A stretch of 64,000 nt of DNA from Gordonia oryzae (GTDB lineage: Bacteria; Actinomycetota; Actinomycetes; Mycobacteriales; Mycobacteriaceae), in assembly GCF_003797185.1 (NCBI RefSeq), contig NZ_RKMH01000011.1, positions 124,001 to 188,000 of the forward strand, in the 5' to 3' direction. The notes under the pieces are model-generated. The model saw only the letters and a program-made list of their open reading frames with translations. It was not told the origin of the DNA and did no database searches. Shown here one piece after another: positions 35,234 to 42,164 of the stretch (position 1 is the first letter of the stretch; every line of letters starts with the position of its first letter). Both the position numbers and the translations under genes were made by a program.

Positions 35234-35322
35234 TGGCGGAGGATGGGGGATTCGAACCCCCGAGGGCTGTTAACCCAACCCGCGTTCCAGGCGAGCGCCA
35301 TAGGCCACTAGGCGAATCCTCC
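35234..35322 (-). tRNA. tRNA-Ser (anticodon GGA)
   Basis: An 89-nt gene on the minus strand with encoded CCA. The acceptor stem GGAGGAT pairs with ATCCTCC. The anticodon arm is CTCGC-CTGGAAC-GCGGG with anticodon GGA (reads UCC/UCU). The long variable arm (TTGGGTTAACAGCCC) is the class II feature of serine tRNAs, and GGTTCGAATCC is the T arm. A promoter and a terminator flank it closely. Confidence 0.96.
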
Positions 35323-35333
35323 AACGACGGTCG

Positions 35334-35363
35334 ATCATAACCGGGGATGGGCGGCCAGCCCAA
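35334..35363 (-). promoter_or_regulatory. Promoter of tRNA-Ser
   Basis: On the minus strand TTGGGC (35363-35358) and TATGAT (35339-35334) are separated by 18 bp, and the -10 ends 11 bp before the tRNA 5' end. Both hexamers are close to the sigma-70 consensus, as expected for a stable RNA gene. Confidence 0.65.
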
Positions 35364-35418
35364 ACCGCGGCGTCATCACCGACCTCCGAACCCGCCGACC
35401 GGCCTCTACTAACGCCTG

Positions 35419-36063
35419 CTATCGCAGGTTTGCGGGCAGCAACGAGACCGGTGCGATGAGGGTGTCGGTGTCGGAGCTACCGGCCGACAGGATACCGATA
35501 ACGTTGCCCTGCGCGTCGCGGATGCCTGATCCGCTATCACCCTCGGCCGAGCGAAGGAGTGCCCGAACGCTGATTGTCGTGTTCTGCAGGAGGAAGGGCG
35601 GGGCGAAGGAGTATCCGTAAGCGGTGCGCATCTTCGGCTTCGGGTCGGTAATGGTGCCGGCACTGAAACGTGTGGTCACGCCGTTCTTGGTGACACGCTC
35701 ACCCTTGGTGATCGGCGCGCTCCATCCGATCGAGTCAATCTGCGCACGGGTGTTACGCCCGAGCCTGATGACCGCGATGTCGAGCCCCTTGGTGATCCGG
35801 TTGGCGGTGATGCGGCCGATCGTGACTCCGTGCTCGTCATACACCTCTTGGCCGACGTGACCACAGTGGCCGGCGGTAAGGGCCTTCGTCGGGGAGACAA
35901 CCGCACCCAGCGTGCAGGACGTAGCCGTGATGATCGTCTCATCGACGTTAATCTCCATACCCGACCGCACGGTCGGAGCTGCCGCCTGAGCGGAGGCAAC
36001 CGGGGCTGCCACGAGTCCTGCGGCGCTGAGCACGAACGCGGCGGCCATCAATTTGATTCGCAT
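35419..36063 (-). CDS. Secreted trypsin-like serine protease (S1 family)
   Basis: 214 residues. A Sec signal peptide (MRIKLMAAAFVLSAAGLVAA, cleavage near the ASAQA at 23-27) leads into a compact chymotrypsin fold. The catalytic triad is complete: His66 in LTAGHCG, Asp95 in GLDIAVIRLG, Ser177 in SAEGDSGSG. Cysteines in TSCTLG and GHCG would form the usual disulphide next to the histidine. There is no long propeptide, unlike streptogrisin-type enzymes. Secreted, substrate unknown. It stands alone between the tRNA and the NHEJ genes. Confidence 0.88.
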   Translation of the reverse strand: MRIKLMAAAFVLSAAGLVAAPVASAQAAAPTVRSGMEINVDETIITATSCTLGAVVSPTKALTAGHCGHVGQEVYDEHGVTIGRITANRITKGLDIAVIRLGRNTRAQIDSIGWSAPITKGERVTKNGVTTRFSAGTITDPKPKMRTAYGYSFAPPFLLQNTTISVRALLRSAEGDSGSGIRDAQGNVIGILSAGSSDTDTLIAPVSLLPANLR

Positions 36064-36367
36064 GTGTTCCGTCCTTCATCTGGTTGGCGACTGACCGGAG
36101 TGTATCAGGGGTCTTTGAGATAGAAAATCGGTGATTGCGCACTTGTCCCCCTTCAGGTGGAACGCCCGTGGACCCCTATGGCGCCGCCGTCACAGGTGGT
36201 CCACACGCCGCCTACACCCAGTCACACCGAACCGATCGCGGTCCTCGGCGCCACCAAAGGTCAGGGCGTCGTGGTTGATGCGCTCCGCGATCCCAGATCG
36301 TTCGGGCCGTCGTGCAGTCGGCCGGCGCATTTGGCTTGGGGCGTAGACACAACCTAGGAACTCCGGC
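36064..36367. other. Intergenic region upstream of the protease gene
   Basis: About 300 bp. A TACACT -10-like hexamer on the minus strand lies around 36098-36103, 35-40 bp before the protease start. The open frames here have no protein-like features. No repeat or RNA is recognised. Confidence 0.35.
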
Positions 36368-37444
36368 TTACTCCGCCCGGTTGCCCTGTTCATCCCAGTG
36401 CGCGGCAACCTTTCTGCTCGGTTGGACGCGTGGCGGCTCACCGGGCATCTTCGGGTAGCTCGGCGGGTACGGCAGGTCGTGCAACCCGTTGGCATCGTCG
36501 CGCTGCACCATCTCCAGCAGAGGTTCGAGACCGACGCGATGTTCGGCGATGTGGGCCATCGGATCTCCGCGTCGGGCAACCAGATCGGGCACAGTAGCCA
36601 TGGTCGCGTCGTCGGGATGTATCTCGGCGAGTTCGGCCCACGTCACCGGCGTCGACACCCGGGCGTTGGCACTGCGGCGCACCGAATACGGCGAGGCCAT
36701 CGTGCGGTCCCGCGCATTCTGGTTGAAGTCGATGAAGATCCGTTCTCCGCGTTCCTCTTTCCACCATGAGGTGGTCACCGCGTCGGGATCACGACGCTCC
36801 ATCTCACGCGCGATCGCGATCACCGCACGGCGGGTGGCGATGAAGTCCCACTGCGGCTCGATCGGCACGAACACGTGAATACCGCGACCGCCCGAGGTCT
36901 TGGGGAATCCGGCATATCCGAGTTCGTCGAGTAATGGGGCGAGCACATCGAGCGCCACCCGGCGGGCATCGTCGAAATCGGTGCCCGGCTGTGGATCGAG
37001 ATCGATGCGCAACTGATCGGGATGATCGTTGTCACCCTCTCGGGTGGGCCAACTGTGAAAGGTGACAGTGCCGAGGTTCGCTCCCCACACGATGTCGGCA
37101 GGCACTTTAGGGCACAGCGCATCTCCGGTGCGTCCGGAGGGGAACATGATCCGGGTCGACGGCACATGCTCGGGACGCTTCTTGGCGACGTGTTTCTGGT
37201 AGATCTCCTCGCCCGCGATACCGTCGGGGAAGCGCTGCAGAAAGGTGGGCCGGTCGCGTAGCGCCGTCAAGATCGGGCCGTCGCCGCCGGCGTCGAGCAA
37301 GGCCATCTGCCGGTAGTAGCCGACGAGATCGCGCTTACGGCCACCGTTCTCGCCGAGCTCGGGGAAGTAGATCTTGTCAGGGTTGCTCATGCGTACGGCG
37401 ATGCCGCCGACGTCGAGTTCTTCGGCGGGCGAGCGAGAAACCAT
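36368..37444 (-). CDS. LigD-type polymerase/primase domain protein (NHEJ PrimPol)
   Basis: 358 residues from the ATG at 37444; the long upstream frame is antisense-like and overlaps ligC. The archaeo-eukaryotic primase fold of bacterial LigD polymerase domains is visible: NPDKIYFPELG at the start, HVPSTRIMFPSG, the metal-binding pair Asp148/Asp150 in QLRIDLDPQPG, then FPKTSGGRGIHVFVPI and FIDFNQNARDRTMASPYSVR. It adds ribonucleotides or deoxynucleotides to DNA ends during end joining or gap repair. As a stand-alone domain it matches M. tuberculosis Rv3730c. ligC ends 1 bp before its start, so they form an operon. Confidence 0.92.
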   Translation of the reverse strand: MVSRSPAEELDVGGIAVRMSNPDKIYFPELGENGGRKRDLVGYYRQMALLDAGGDGPILTALRDRPTFLQRFPDGIAGEEIYQKHVAKKRPEHVPSTRIMFPSGRTGDALCPKVPADIVWGANLGTVTFHSWPTREGDNDHPDQLRIDLDPQPGTDFDDARRVALDVLAPLLDELGYAGFPKTSGGRGIHVFVPIEPQWDFIATRRAVIAIAREMERRDPDAVTTSWWKEERGERIFIDFNQNARDRTMASPYSVRRSANARVSTPVTWAELAEIHPDDATMATVPDLVARRGDPMAHIAEHRVGLEPLLEMVQRDDANGLHDLPYPPSYPKMPGEPPRVQPSRKVAAHWDEQGNRAE

Positions 37445-37445
37445 G

Positions 37446-38516
37446 TCAGTCCTGACCTTCCAGCACATCGTGCAGGTCGTAGGACAGCGGCACGTCGAGC
37501 TGCTCGTAGCCACAGCTGTCGGGCTCGCGGTCGGGACGCCATCGTAGGAACTTGACGGTGTGCCGGAAGCGGCCGTTCTCCATCTGGTCATACGCAACCT
37601 CGGCGACGAGCTCGGGCCGGATCGGAATCCACTCCCCCGACTTCTCCGAACGCCACCGCGTCGGCTCCCCGGCCGAAGGCTTGTCCGGGTCGAGACGCAT
37701 CGGCTCGAACATCTGCTGCAACTCGACGCGTGTGGCGTCGGTGAAAGCACCTGCACCGCCGACCATTCGCAGCTTGCCGTCGTAGAACAGCCCGAGCAGC
37801 ATCGACCCCAGACCGGTACCGCTCTTGTGCACCCGGTAGCCGATCACCACGCAGTCGGCAGTCCGCTTGTGCTTGACCTTGATCATCTCGCGCTTGTTCT
37901 CCACGTACTGCCCGGCAAGGCGTTTGGCGACAACGCCGTCGAGTCCGGCACCCTCGAACGCCGAGAACCAGTCCTCGGCGACGGCCGGATCTGCGGTCAC
38001 CCGACTGACATGGAATCGGCGATCGCGGCCGCCCGGTCCGATGGCCTCCACGAGCGCCTCCCGCCGGGTGAGAAAAGGCTCGTCGATGACACCGACGTTC
38101 CCGAGCGCCAGGGCGTCGAAGCCGATGAAGATCGCCGGTGTGTGCTCGGCGAGCATCGCGACCCGCGAGGCCGCCGGATGGATGCGCTGGGCCAGTGAGT
38201 CCCAATCGAGTCGATGGGTGTCGCCGATGAGCGAGGGCACACCGATCTCTCCATCGAGCACCACTTTCCGGGGCAATTCCTCGCGGGCGGCGTCAACTAT
38301 TTCGGGAAAGTAGCGTGCGAGATCCTTGCCACCGCGAGAGCCGATGACGACCTCGTCGCCGTCACGAAAGATCAACGCGCGGAACCCGTCCCACTTCGGC
38401 TCGTAGGACCATTCCGGATTGTCGGCGGGTTGGGCCGGAACCACGCTCGCCGCCTTGGCGAGCATCGGCGCGACCGGAGGAGTGACGGGGAGATCCACCT
38501 CACCATCGTCACCCAC
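37446..38516 (-). CDS. ligC: ATP-dependent DNA ligase LigC
   Basis: 356 residues from the GTG at 38516. The adenylation motif I is YEPKWDGFRAL with Lys41; motif III is AIFIGFDALAL and motif IV GLDGVVAKR. The motif V lysines are in MIKVKHKRTADCVV, and the OB-fold domain covers about 225-350. The size and the lack of extra domains fit LigC rather than LigB or LigD. In mycobacteria LigC serves in back-up end joining and base-excision-type repair together with a stand-alone polymerase, which is exactly the next gene here. No ku gene is in the window. Confidence 0.93.
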   Translation of the reverse strand: MGDDGEVDLPVTPPVAPMLAKAASVVPAQPADNPEWSYEPKWDGFRALIFRDGDEVVIGSRGGKDLARYFPEIVDAAREELPRKVVLDGEIGVPSLIGDTHRLDWDSLAQRIHPAASRVAMLAEHTPAIFIGFDALALGNVGVIDEPFLTRREALVEAIGPGGRDRRFHVSRVTADPAVAEDWFSAFEGAGLDGVVAKRLAGQYVENKREMIKVKHKRTADCVVIGYRVHKSGTGLGSMLLGLFYDGKLRMVGGAGAFTDATRVELQQMFEPMRLDPDKPSAGEPTRWRSEKSGEWIPIRPELVAEVAYDQMENGRFRHTVKFLRWRPDREPDSCGYEQLDVPLSYDLHDVLEGQD

Positions 38517-38533
38517 TTGTAGCCTCTAGGGCA

Positions 38534-39466
38534 ATGACCAAACACCCTGGCGTTTCCGCGGTCGGCCCGGCAGGTCGATTCGCCCCGTCGCCCTCCGGAG
38601 ATCTCCACGTGGGCAACCTGCGTACCGCCGTATCGGCGTGGCTGTTCGCCCACACGACAGGACGACGGTTCTTGCTGCGCATGGAGAATCTGGACCGCAC
38701 AGCCGTCGGTTCGGACGCCAGACAGATCGCCGACCTGCACGCACTCGGCCTCGCCTGGGAGGAGCCGGTGCTCTACCAAACCGATCGTCTGCCGCGCTAC
38801 CGGCAGATCATCGACGATCTGACCGCGACCGGGCGGACCTTCGAGTGCTTCTGCACACGTCGCGAGATCCTCGAGGCACCCAGCGCACCGCACACACCGC
38901 CGGGCGCGTACCCGGGAACCTGCCGCACCCTGACCGCTGCGCAACGCGAGGCCAAGCGTGCGGTCGGCCGGCCACCGGCGATCCGGATCATCGCCGACCG
39001 CAGCACGTATACCGTCGACGACGTACTCCACGGCCGCTACACCGGTGCGGTCGACGATTTCGTCATCCAACGCGGTGACGGCACCCCGGCCTACAACCTG
39101 GCCGCGGTCGTCGACGACGCGGAGCAGGGAATCGATCAGGTCTGCCGCGGTGAGGACCTGTTGTCGTCGGCGCCGCGACAGGCGTATCTGGCGACGCTGC
39201 TGGGATATTCGCCGCCGACCTACGCCCATGTCCCGATGGTGCTCAACCTCGACGGCGTCCGGCTCAGCAAGCGCGACGGCGCGGTCACTCTCGCCGACCT
39301 CGCGGCCACCGGCGTGGATGCGGACACAGTCCTCGATCGCATCGCCGTATCACTCGGTCTCGCCACAGCGGGTGAGCACGTCGATATCGCCACGCTGGCA
39401 GCGCGATTCGATCCCGCGGTGCTGCCGCGCACGCCGTGGATCGTGTCGGATCTCGAGTGGCGCTGA
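38534..39466 (+). CDS. gluQ: Glutamyl-Q tRNA(Asp) synthetase
   Basis: 310 residues, a truncated glutamyl-tRNA synthetase without the anticodon-binding domain. The class I motifs are GRFAPSPSGDLHVGNLRTA (HIGH-like) and LDGVRLSKRDGAV (KMSKS-like). Zinc-ligand candidates lie in FECFCTRREIL and PGTCRTL. LAAVVDDAEQGIDQVCRGED is the family's substrate-side signature. The enzyme activates glutamate and attaches it to the queuine-derived cyclopentenediol of Q34 in tRNA(Asp), so it is meaningful only in a cell with queuosine. A tgt gene 2.7 kb downstream supplies that modification. Its start is 17 bp from the divergent ligC start. Confidence 0.93.
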   Translation: MTKHPGVSAVGPAGRFAPSPSGDLHVGNLRTAVSAWLFAHTTGRRFLLRMENLDRTAVGSDARQIADLHALGLAWEEPVLYQTDRLPRYRQIIDDLTATGRTFECFCTRREILEAPSAPHTPPGAYPGTCRTLTAAQREAKRAVGRPPAIRIIADRSTYTVDDVLHGRYTGAVDDFVIQRGDGTPAYNLAAVVDDAEQGIDQVCRGEDLLSSAPRQAYLATLLGYSPPTYAHVPMVLNLDGVRLSKRDGAVTLADLAATGVDADTVLDRIAVSLGLATAGEHVDIATLAARFDPAVLPRTPWIVSDLEWR

Positions 39467-39483
39467 CTGCGCTTGGCGCAGTC
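39465..39483. terminator. Hairpin between convergent genes
   Basis: GACTGCGC (39465-39472) and GCGCAGTC (39476-39483) form a perfect 8-bp stem with a TTG loop, starting in the gluQ stop codon and lying between two convergent genes. No T-run follows, so it would be a weak actinobacterial-type terminator. Confidence 0.45.
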
Positions 39484-39497
39484 GGTCGCGGGCGCGC

Positions 39498-40499
39498 TCA
39501 GCTCGCGGTGGCGAGTAGTCGGGTCAGGACGTCGTCGATGGACAGCACCCCGACGACCCGACCGTTGTCGACGACGACCGCGATGTGATTGCGGTACTGC
39601 CGCATTCGGCTCAGGGCGTCGTAAACCGGAAGTGCGGGCGTCATTTCCAGCACCGGCCGCATGAGGTCGGCGGCGCTCGCGTCGGGGGCGGCCTCGAGAC
39701 AGTCTCTGACGTGAACGACACCGCTGACCCGCGACCCGTCGCGGACCACGAGACGCCGATGCCCGCTGTCGCGGGCCCGTGCCTCGATGATGGCCGCCGT
39801 CGCATCGTGGTCGACCCCGTCGGGATCGACCACAGTCACCACATCCGCCACTGTCAACGACGCGAGATCCAGTGCGCTCGAGAGGTGTTCGTGATAGCGG
39901 GCCTCGAGCGTACCGACGGTCGCCGAATGCTCGACGAGCTGGCGCAATGTCTCCGGATCCTGGCCGGAAGCAACCTGGTCGACGGCCTCCACACCGACCA
40001 CCCGCAACACCCGGTTGGCCAACCTGTTGAGTTGGACGATCACCGGGCGGGTGAACCACATGAACACCCGCATCGGGATGGCCAACAACACCGCCGACCG
40101 TTCCGGGTGGGCGATTGCCCACGACTTCGGCGCCATCTCACCGACCACCAGGTGCAGGAACGTCACGATGATCAGCGCCAGGACGAATCCAGCGATGTCG
40201 GCCAACCACAGTGGCGCGCCGACGCTCTCGAATGCCGGCGTCAGCCAGTGATGGACGGCCGGTTTGGTGACCGCACCGAGCGCCAACGTGCACACGGTGA
40301 TCCCCAACTGGGAACCGGCGAGCAGTACGGACAGCTCCGACGCGCTGCGCAGGGCGGCACGCGCGGAAAAGCTGGTCGCCGCAGCATCTTCGAGGCGGTG
40401 CCTGCGCGCAGCGATCAGCGCGAACTCCACGGCGACGAAGAAGGCGCTGGCCGCGATCAACGCGACCGTCACGGCGAGAACGACCCAGGGGTTGCTCAT
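39498..40499 (-). CDS. CNNM/CorC-type membrane protein (DUF21 plus CBS domains), short paralogue
   Basis: 333 residues. The N-terminal DUF21/CNNM transmembrane domain (about 1-190) has SAFFVAVEFALIAARRHRLE, LAGSQLGITVCTLALG and LVVGEMAPKSWAIAHPERSA. A CBS pair follows (about 205-330; HRRLVVRDGSRVSGVVHVRD, NHIAVVVDNGRVVGVLSIDD). It lacks the C-terminal CorC/HlyC domain found in its neighbour. Such proteins are linked to magnesium or cobalt efflux; the hemolysin name is historical. Its start overlaps the end of the upstream paralogue by 4 bp (ATGA), so the two are co-translated and may form a heteromer. Confidence 0.88.
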   Translation of the reverse strand: MSNPWVVLAVTVALIAASAFFVAVEFALIAARRHRLEDAAATSFSARAALRSASELSVLLAGSQLGITVCTLALGAVTKPAVHHWLTPAFESVGAPLWLADIAGFVLALIIVTFLHLVVGEMAPKSWAIAHPERSAVLLAIPMRVFMWFTRPVIVQLNRLANRVLRVVGVEAVDQVASGQDPETLRQLVEHSATVGTLEARYHEHLSSALDLASLTVADVVTVVDPDGVDHDATAAIIEARARDSGHRRLVVRDGSRVSGVVHVRDCLEAAPDASAADLMRPVLEMTPALPVYDALSRMRQYRNHIAVVVDNGRVVGVLSIDDVLTRLLATAS

Positions 40500-41893
40500 C
40501 GCTGATTCTCCTTCGGTGATTCGTCGGCGGCCGGGACGGTCTCGCGCGCCACGTGCACCATCGCGGGTACGCGGTGGGCGATCTCGACGACCGTGGCGAT
40601 CAATCGCGGCGGGAGCGCCGGTTCGTCGTCGACGAGGCCGGCCGGATCGTGTTCGATCGGCAACACCACGCTGTCTCCGACGGCGGGCAGTTCCCCCGCT
40701 GTGGCGATGATCAGACCGCTCAGCGTTTCGTAATCCCCCTCGGGAAGTTCGTATTCCAGCGCGCGGGACACCTCGTCGAGGTGTGCCTCACCGCGGATCG
40801 CCCAGCCGTCGGCGAGCACCGCGATGGGTCCGGTGTCGGCGGGATCGTGCTCGTCGTCGATCTCACCGACGAGTTCCTCGGCCATGTCCTCGGTGGTGAC
40901 GATGCCGGCGAATCCGCCGTATTCGTCGATGACGACCGCCATCTCGTCGCCGGCGGCGGTGATGTCGTCGAGTACCTGCGGCAGCGGCAGCGTCGTCGGG
41001 ACGATCACCGCGGGGCGTGCGAGGTCGCGGGCCGTTCGCGCGGTCGGTGCCGGACTCGCCGACCAATCCAGGATGTCGGCGAGGTGGACCACCCCGACGA
41101 CGTCGTCGGTGCCCGCATCGATCACGGGATAGCGTGTGTGGCCGCTTGCCATCCTGCTACGGACCGCGGCGAGATCGAGGTCGGCGGGCACGGTGCCCAC
41201 GCGCGGACGCGGGATCATCGCGTGATCGGCAGCGCGAGTGGGGAATTCGAGAACTCGATCGAGAAGCTGGGAGAGTTCCGCGGGAATCTCCCCGGCCTGC
41301 GCGGACTCCGCGACGATGTGTTCGAGGTCTCGGGGCGTCGCCGAATGCTCGACGTCGTGCACCGGTTCGATGCGCAGCGCCTTGAGCAGCAGGTTGGATG
41401 CTGCGTCGAACACCGTGATGAGTGGACCGAAGATCTTGAGGTAGGTGCGTGTCGACAGCGCGAGTCGACGCGCGACAGGTTCAGGACGAGCGATGGCGAG
41501 GTTCTTCGGGAACAGTTCACCGAAGACCATCTGGATCACCGTCGAGAACAGCACCGCGAGGATCGTGCCGATGGCCACGCCGACCGACACCGGGACCCCG
41601 ACGTCGCCGAGCAGGTCACCGAAGCCGCTGCCGATGAGCGGTTCGGCGACGTACCCGACGAGCAGACCGGTGACGGTGATGCCGAGCTGAGCGCCGGACA
41701 GCATGAATGATGTGCGTCGGGTCACTGCGAGCGCACGGGTTGCGGCGGTGTCGCCCGCCTCGGCGCGTGCCTTGAGGCGGGATCGGTCGACGGCCATGTA
41801 GGCGAATTCCTGGGCGACGAAGTAGCCGGTCAGCGCCGTGATCGCGAAGACCACCAGGATGCCGATGAGGATTCCGAGCAATGTCAGCAGCAT
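40496..41893 (-). CDS. CNNM/CorC-type membrane protein with CBS pair and CorC_HlyC domain
   Basis: 465 residues. DUF21 domain (about 1-205): GYFVAQEFAYMAVDRSRLKA, LSGAQLGITVTGLLVGYVAE, MVFGELFPKNLAIARPEPVA. CBS pair (about 215-345): MIPRPRVGTVPADLDL, ARYPVID-like strand and MAVVIDEYGGFAGIVTTEDM. The C-terminal transporter-associated domain (about 360-455) includes WAIRGEAHLDEVSRALEYEL and YETLSGLIIATAGELPAVGD. This is the full architecture of CorC/YtfL-type proteins implicated in divalent-cation export. The overlapping downstream paralogue suggests the two work together. Confidence 0.9.
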   Translation of the reverse strand: MLLTLLGILIGILVVFAITALTGYFVAQEFAYMAVDRSRLKARAEAGDTAATRALAVTRRTSFMLSGAQLGITVTGLLVGYVAEPLIGSGFGDLLGDVGVPVSVGVAIGTILAVLFSTVIQMVFGELFPKNLAIARPEPVARRLALSTRTYLKIFGPLITVFDAASNLLLKALRIEPVHDVEHSATPRDLEHIVAESAQAGEIPAELSQLLDRVLEFPTRAADHAMIPRPRVGTVPADLDLAAVRSRMASGHTRYPVIDAGTDDVVGVVHLADILDWSASPAPTARTARDLARPAVIVPTTLPLPQVLDDITAAGDEMAVVIDEYGGFAGIVTTEDMAEELVGEIDDEHDPADTGPIAVLADGWAIRGEAHLDEVSRALEYELPEGDYETLSGLIIATAGELPAVGDSVVLPIEHDPAGLVDDEPALPPRLIATVVEIAHRVPAMVHVARETVPAADESPKENQR

Positions 41894-42080
41894 GATGCCC
41901 CGCTCTCGAGGGACATGACCGCGGCTCGGTCAGGAAACGGTGCCCCCGGATGGGGGCCGGATCGTCGGGGTTTCTTGCGTTTGCGCTTCGCGCGGGTCAT
42001 CGGAGCTTTCGGTCTCGGGTCGGGGGTGGTTCACAGGATACGCAAAGCCAGGGGGTCGGGCGCTCTCGGAGTTCCCGGGG

Positions 42081-42164
42081 GCGCTGTCGGCGGGGAGACG
42101 GGCGCTGTCGGCGGCAGGAAGAGCGCTGTCGGCGGGGAGACGGGCGCCGTCAGCGCGCGACGCG
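42081..42164. repeat. 21-bp tandem repeat, about four units
   Basis: Units start at 42081, 42102, 42123 and (degenerate) 42144. The first and third are identical (GCGCTGTCGGCGGGGAGACGG), the second differs in the last third and the fourth is decayed. The array lies in the 256-bp gap after the CNNM gene start and runs into the 3' end of tgt. A 21-bp period equals seven codons, but no supported gene reads it. Confidence 0.8.

Larger units (their letters stand above)
34225..35340 (+). pseudogene. Large serine recombinase remnant lacking the catalytic domain
   Basis: The frame opens directly in the recombinase (PF07508-type) domain: MLSNPYYIGIVAYKGVYHEG, NHPALVSPDTWLRVQEVLDA. The zinc-ribbon domain follows (IACGRCGSRMVF and NRCTRPH cysteines, about 57-100), then a long coiled-coil region (about 140-220) and the C-terminal FFRKIYIGDDG segment. 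The N-terminal resolvase domain with its serine nucleophile is absent; an in-frame TAG lies 18 bases upstream and unrelated sequence precedes it. The last 40 or so codons run through the terminator and the tRNA-Ser gene on the other strand, so the native C-terminus was probably elsewhere. It may still bind DNA but cannot cut it. Confidence 0.8.

Noticed and set aside
37445-37756. 104-codon N-terminal extension of the polymerase gene
   Set aside because: It overlaps ligC in another frame and is Ser/Arg-rich shadow sequence; the ATG at 37444 gives the conserved LigD-polymerase start.
42081-42164. Possible CRISPR array
   Set aside because: The units are contiguous 21-bp tandem copies without spacers, and no cas genes are nearby.
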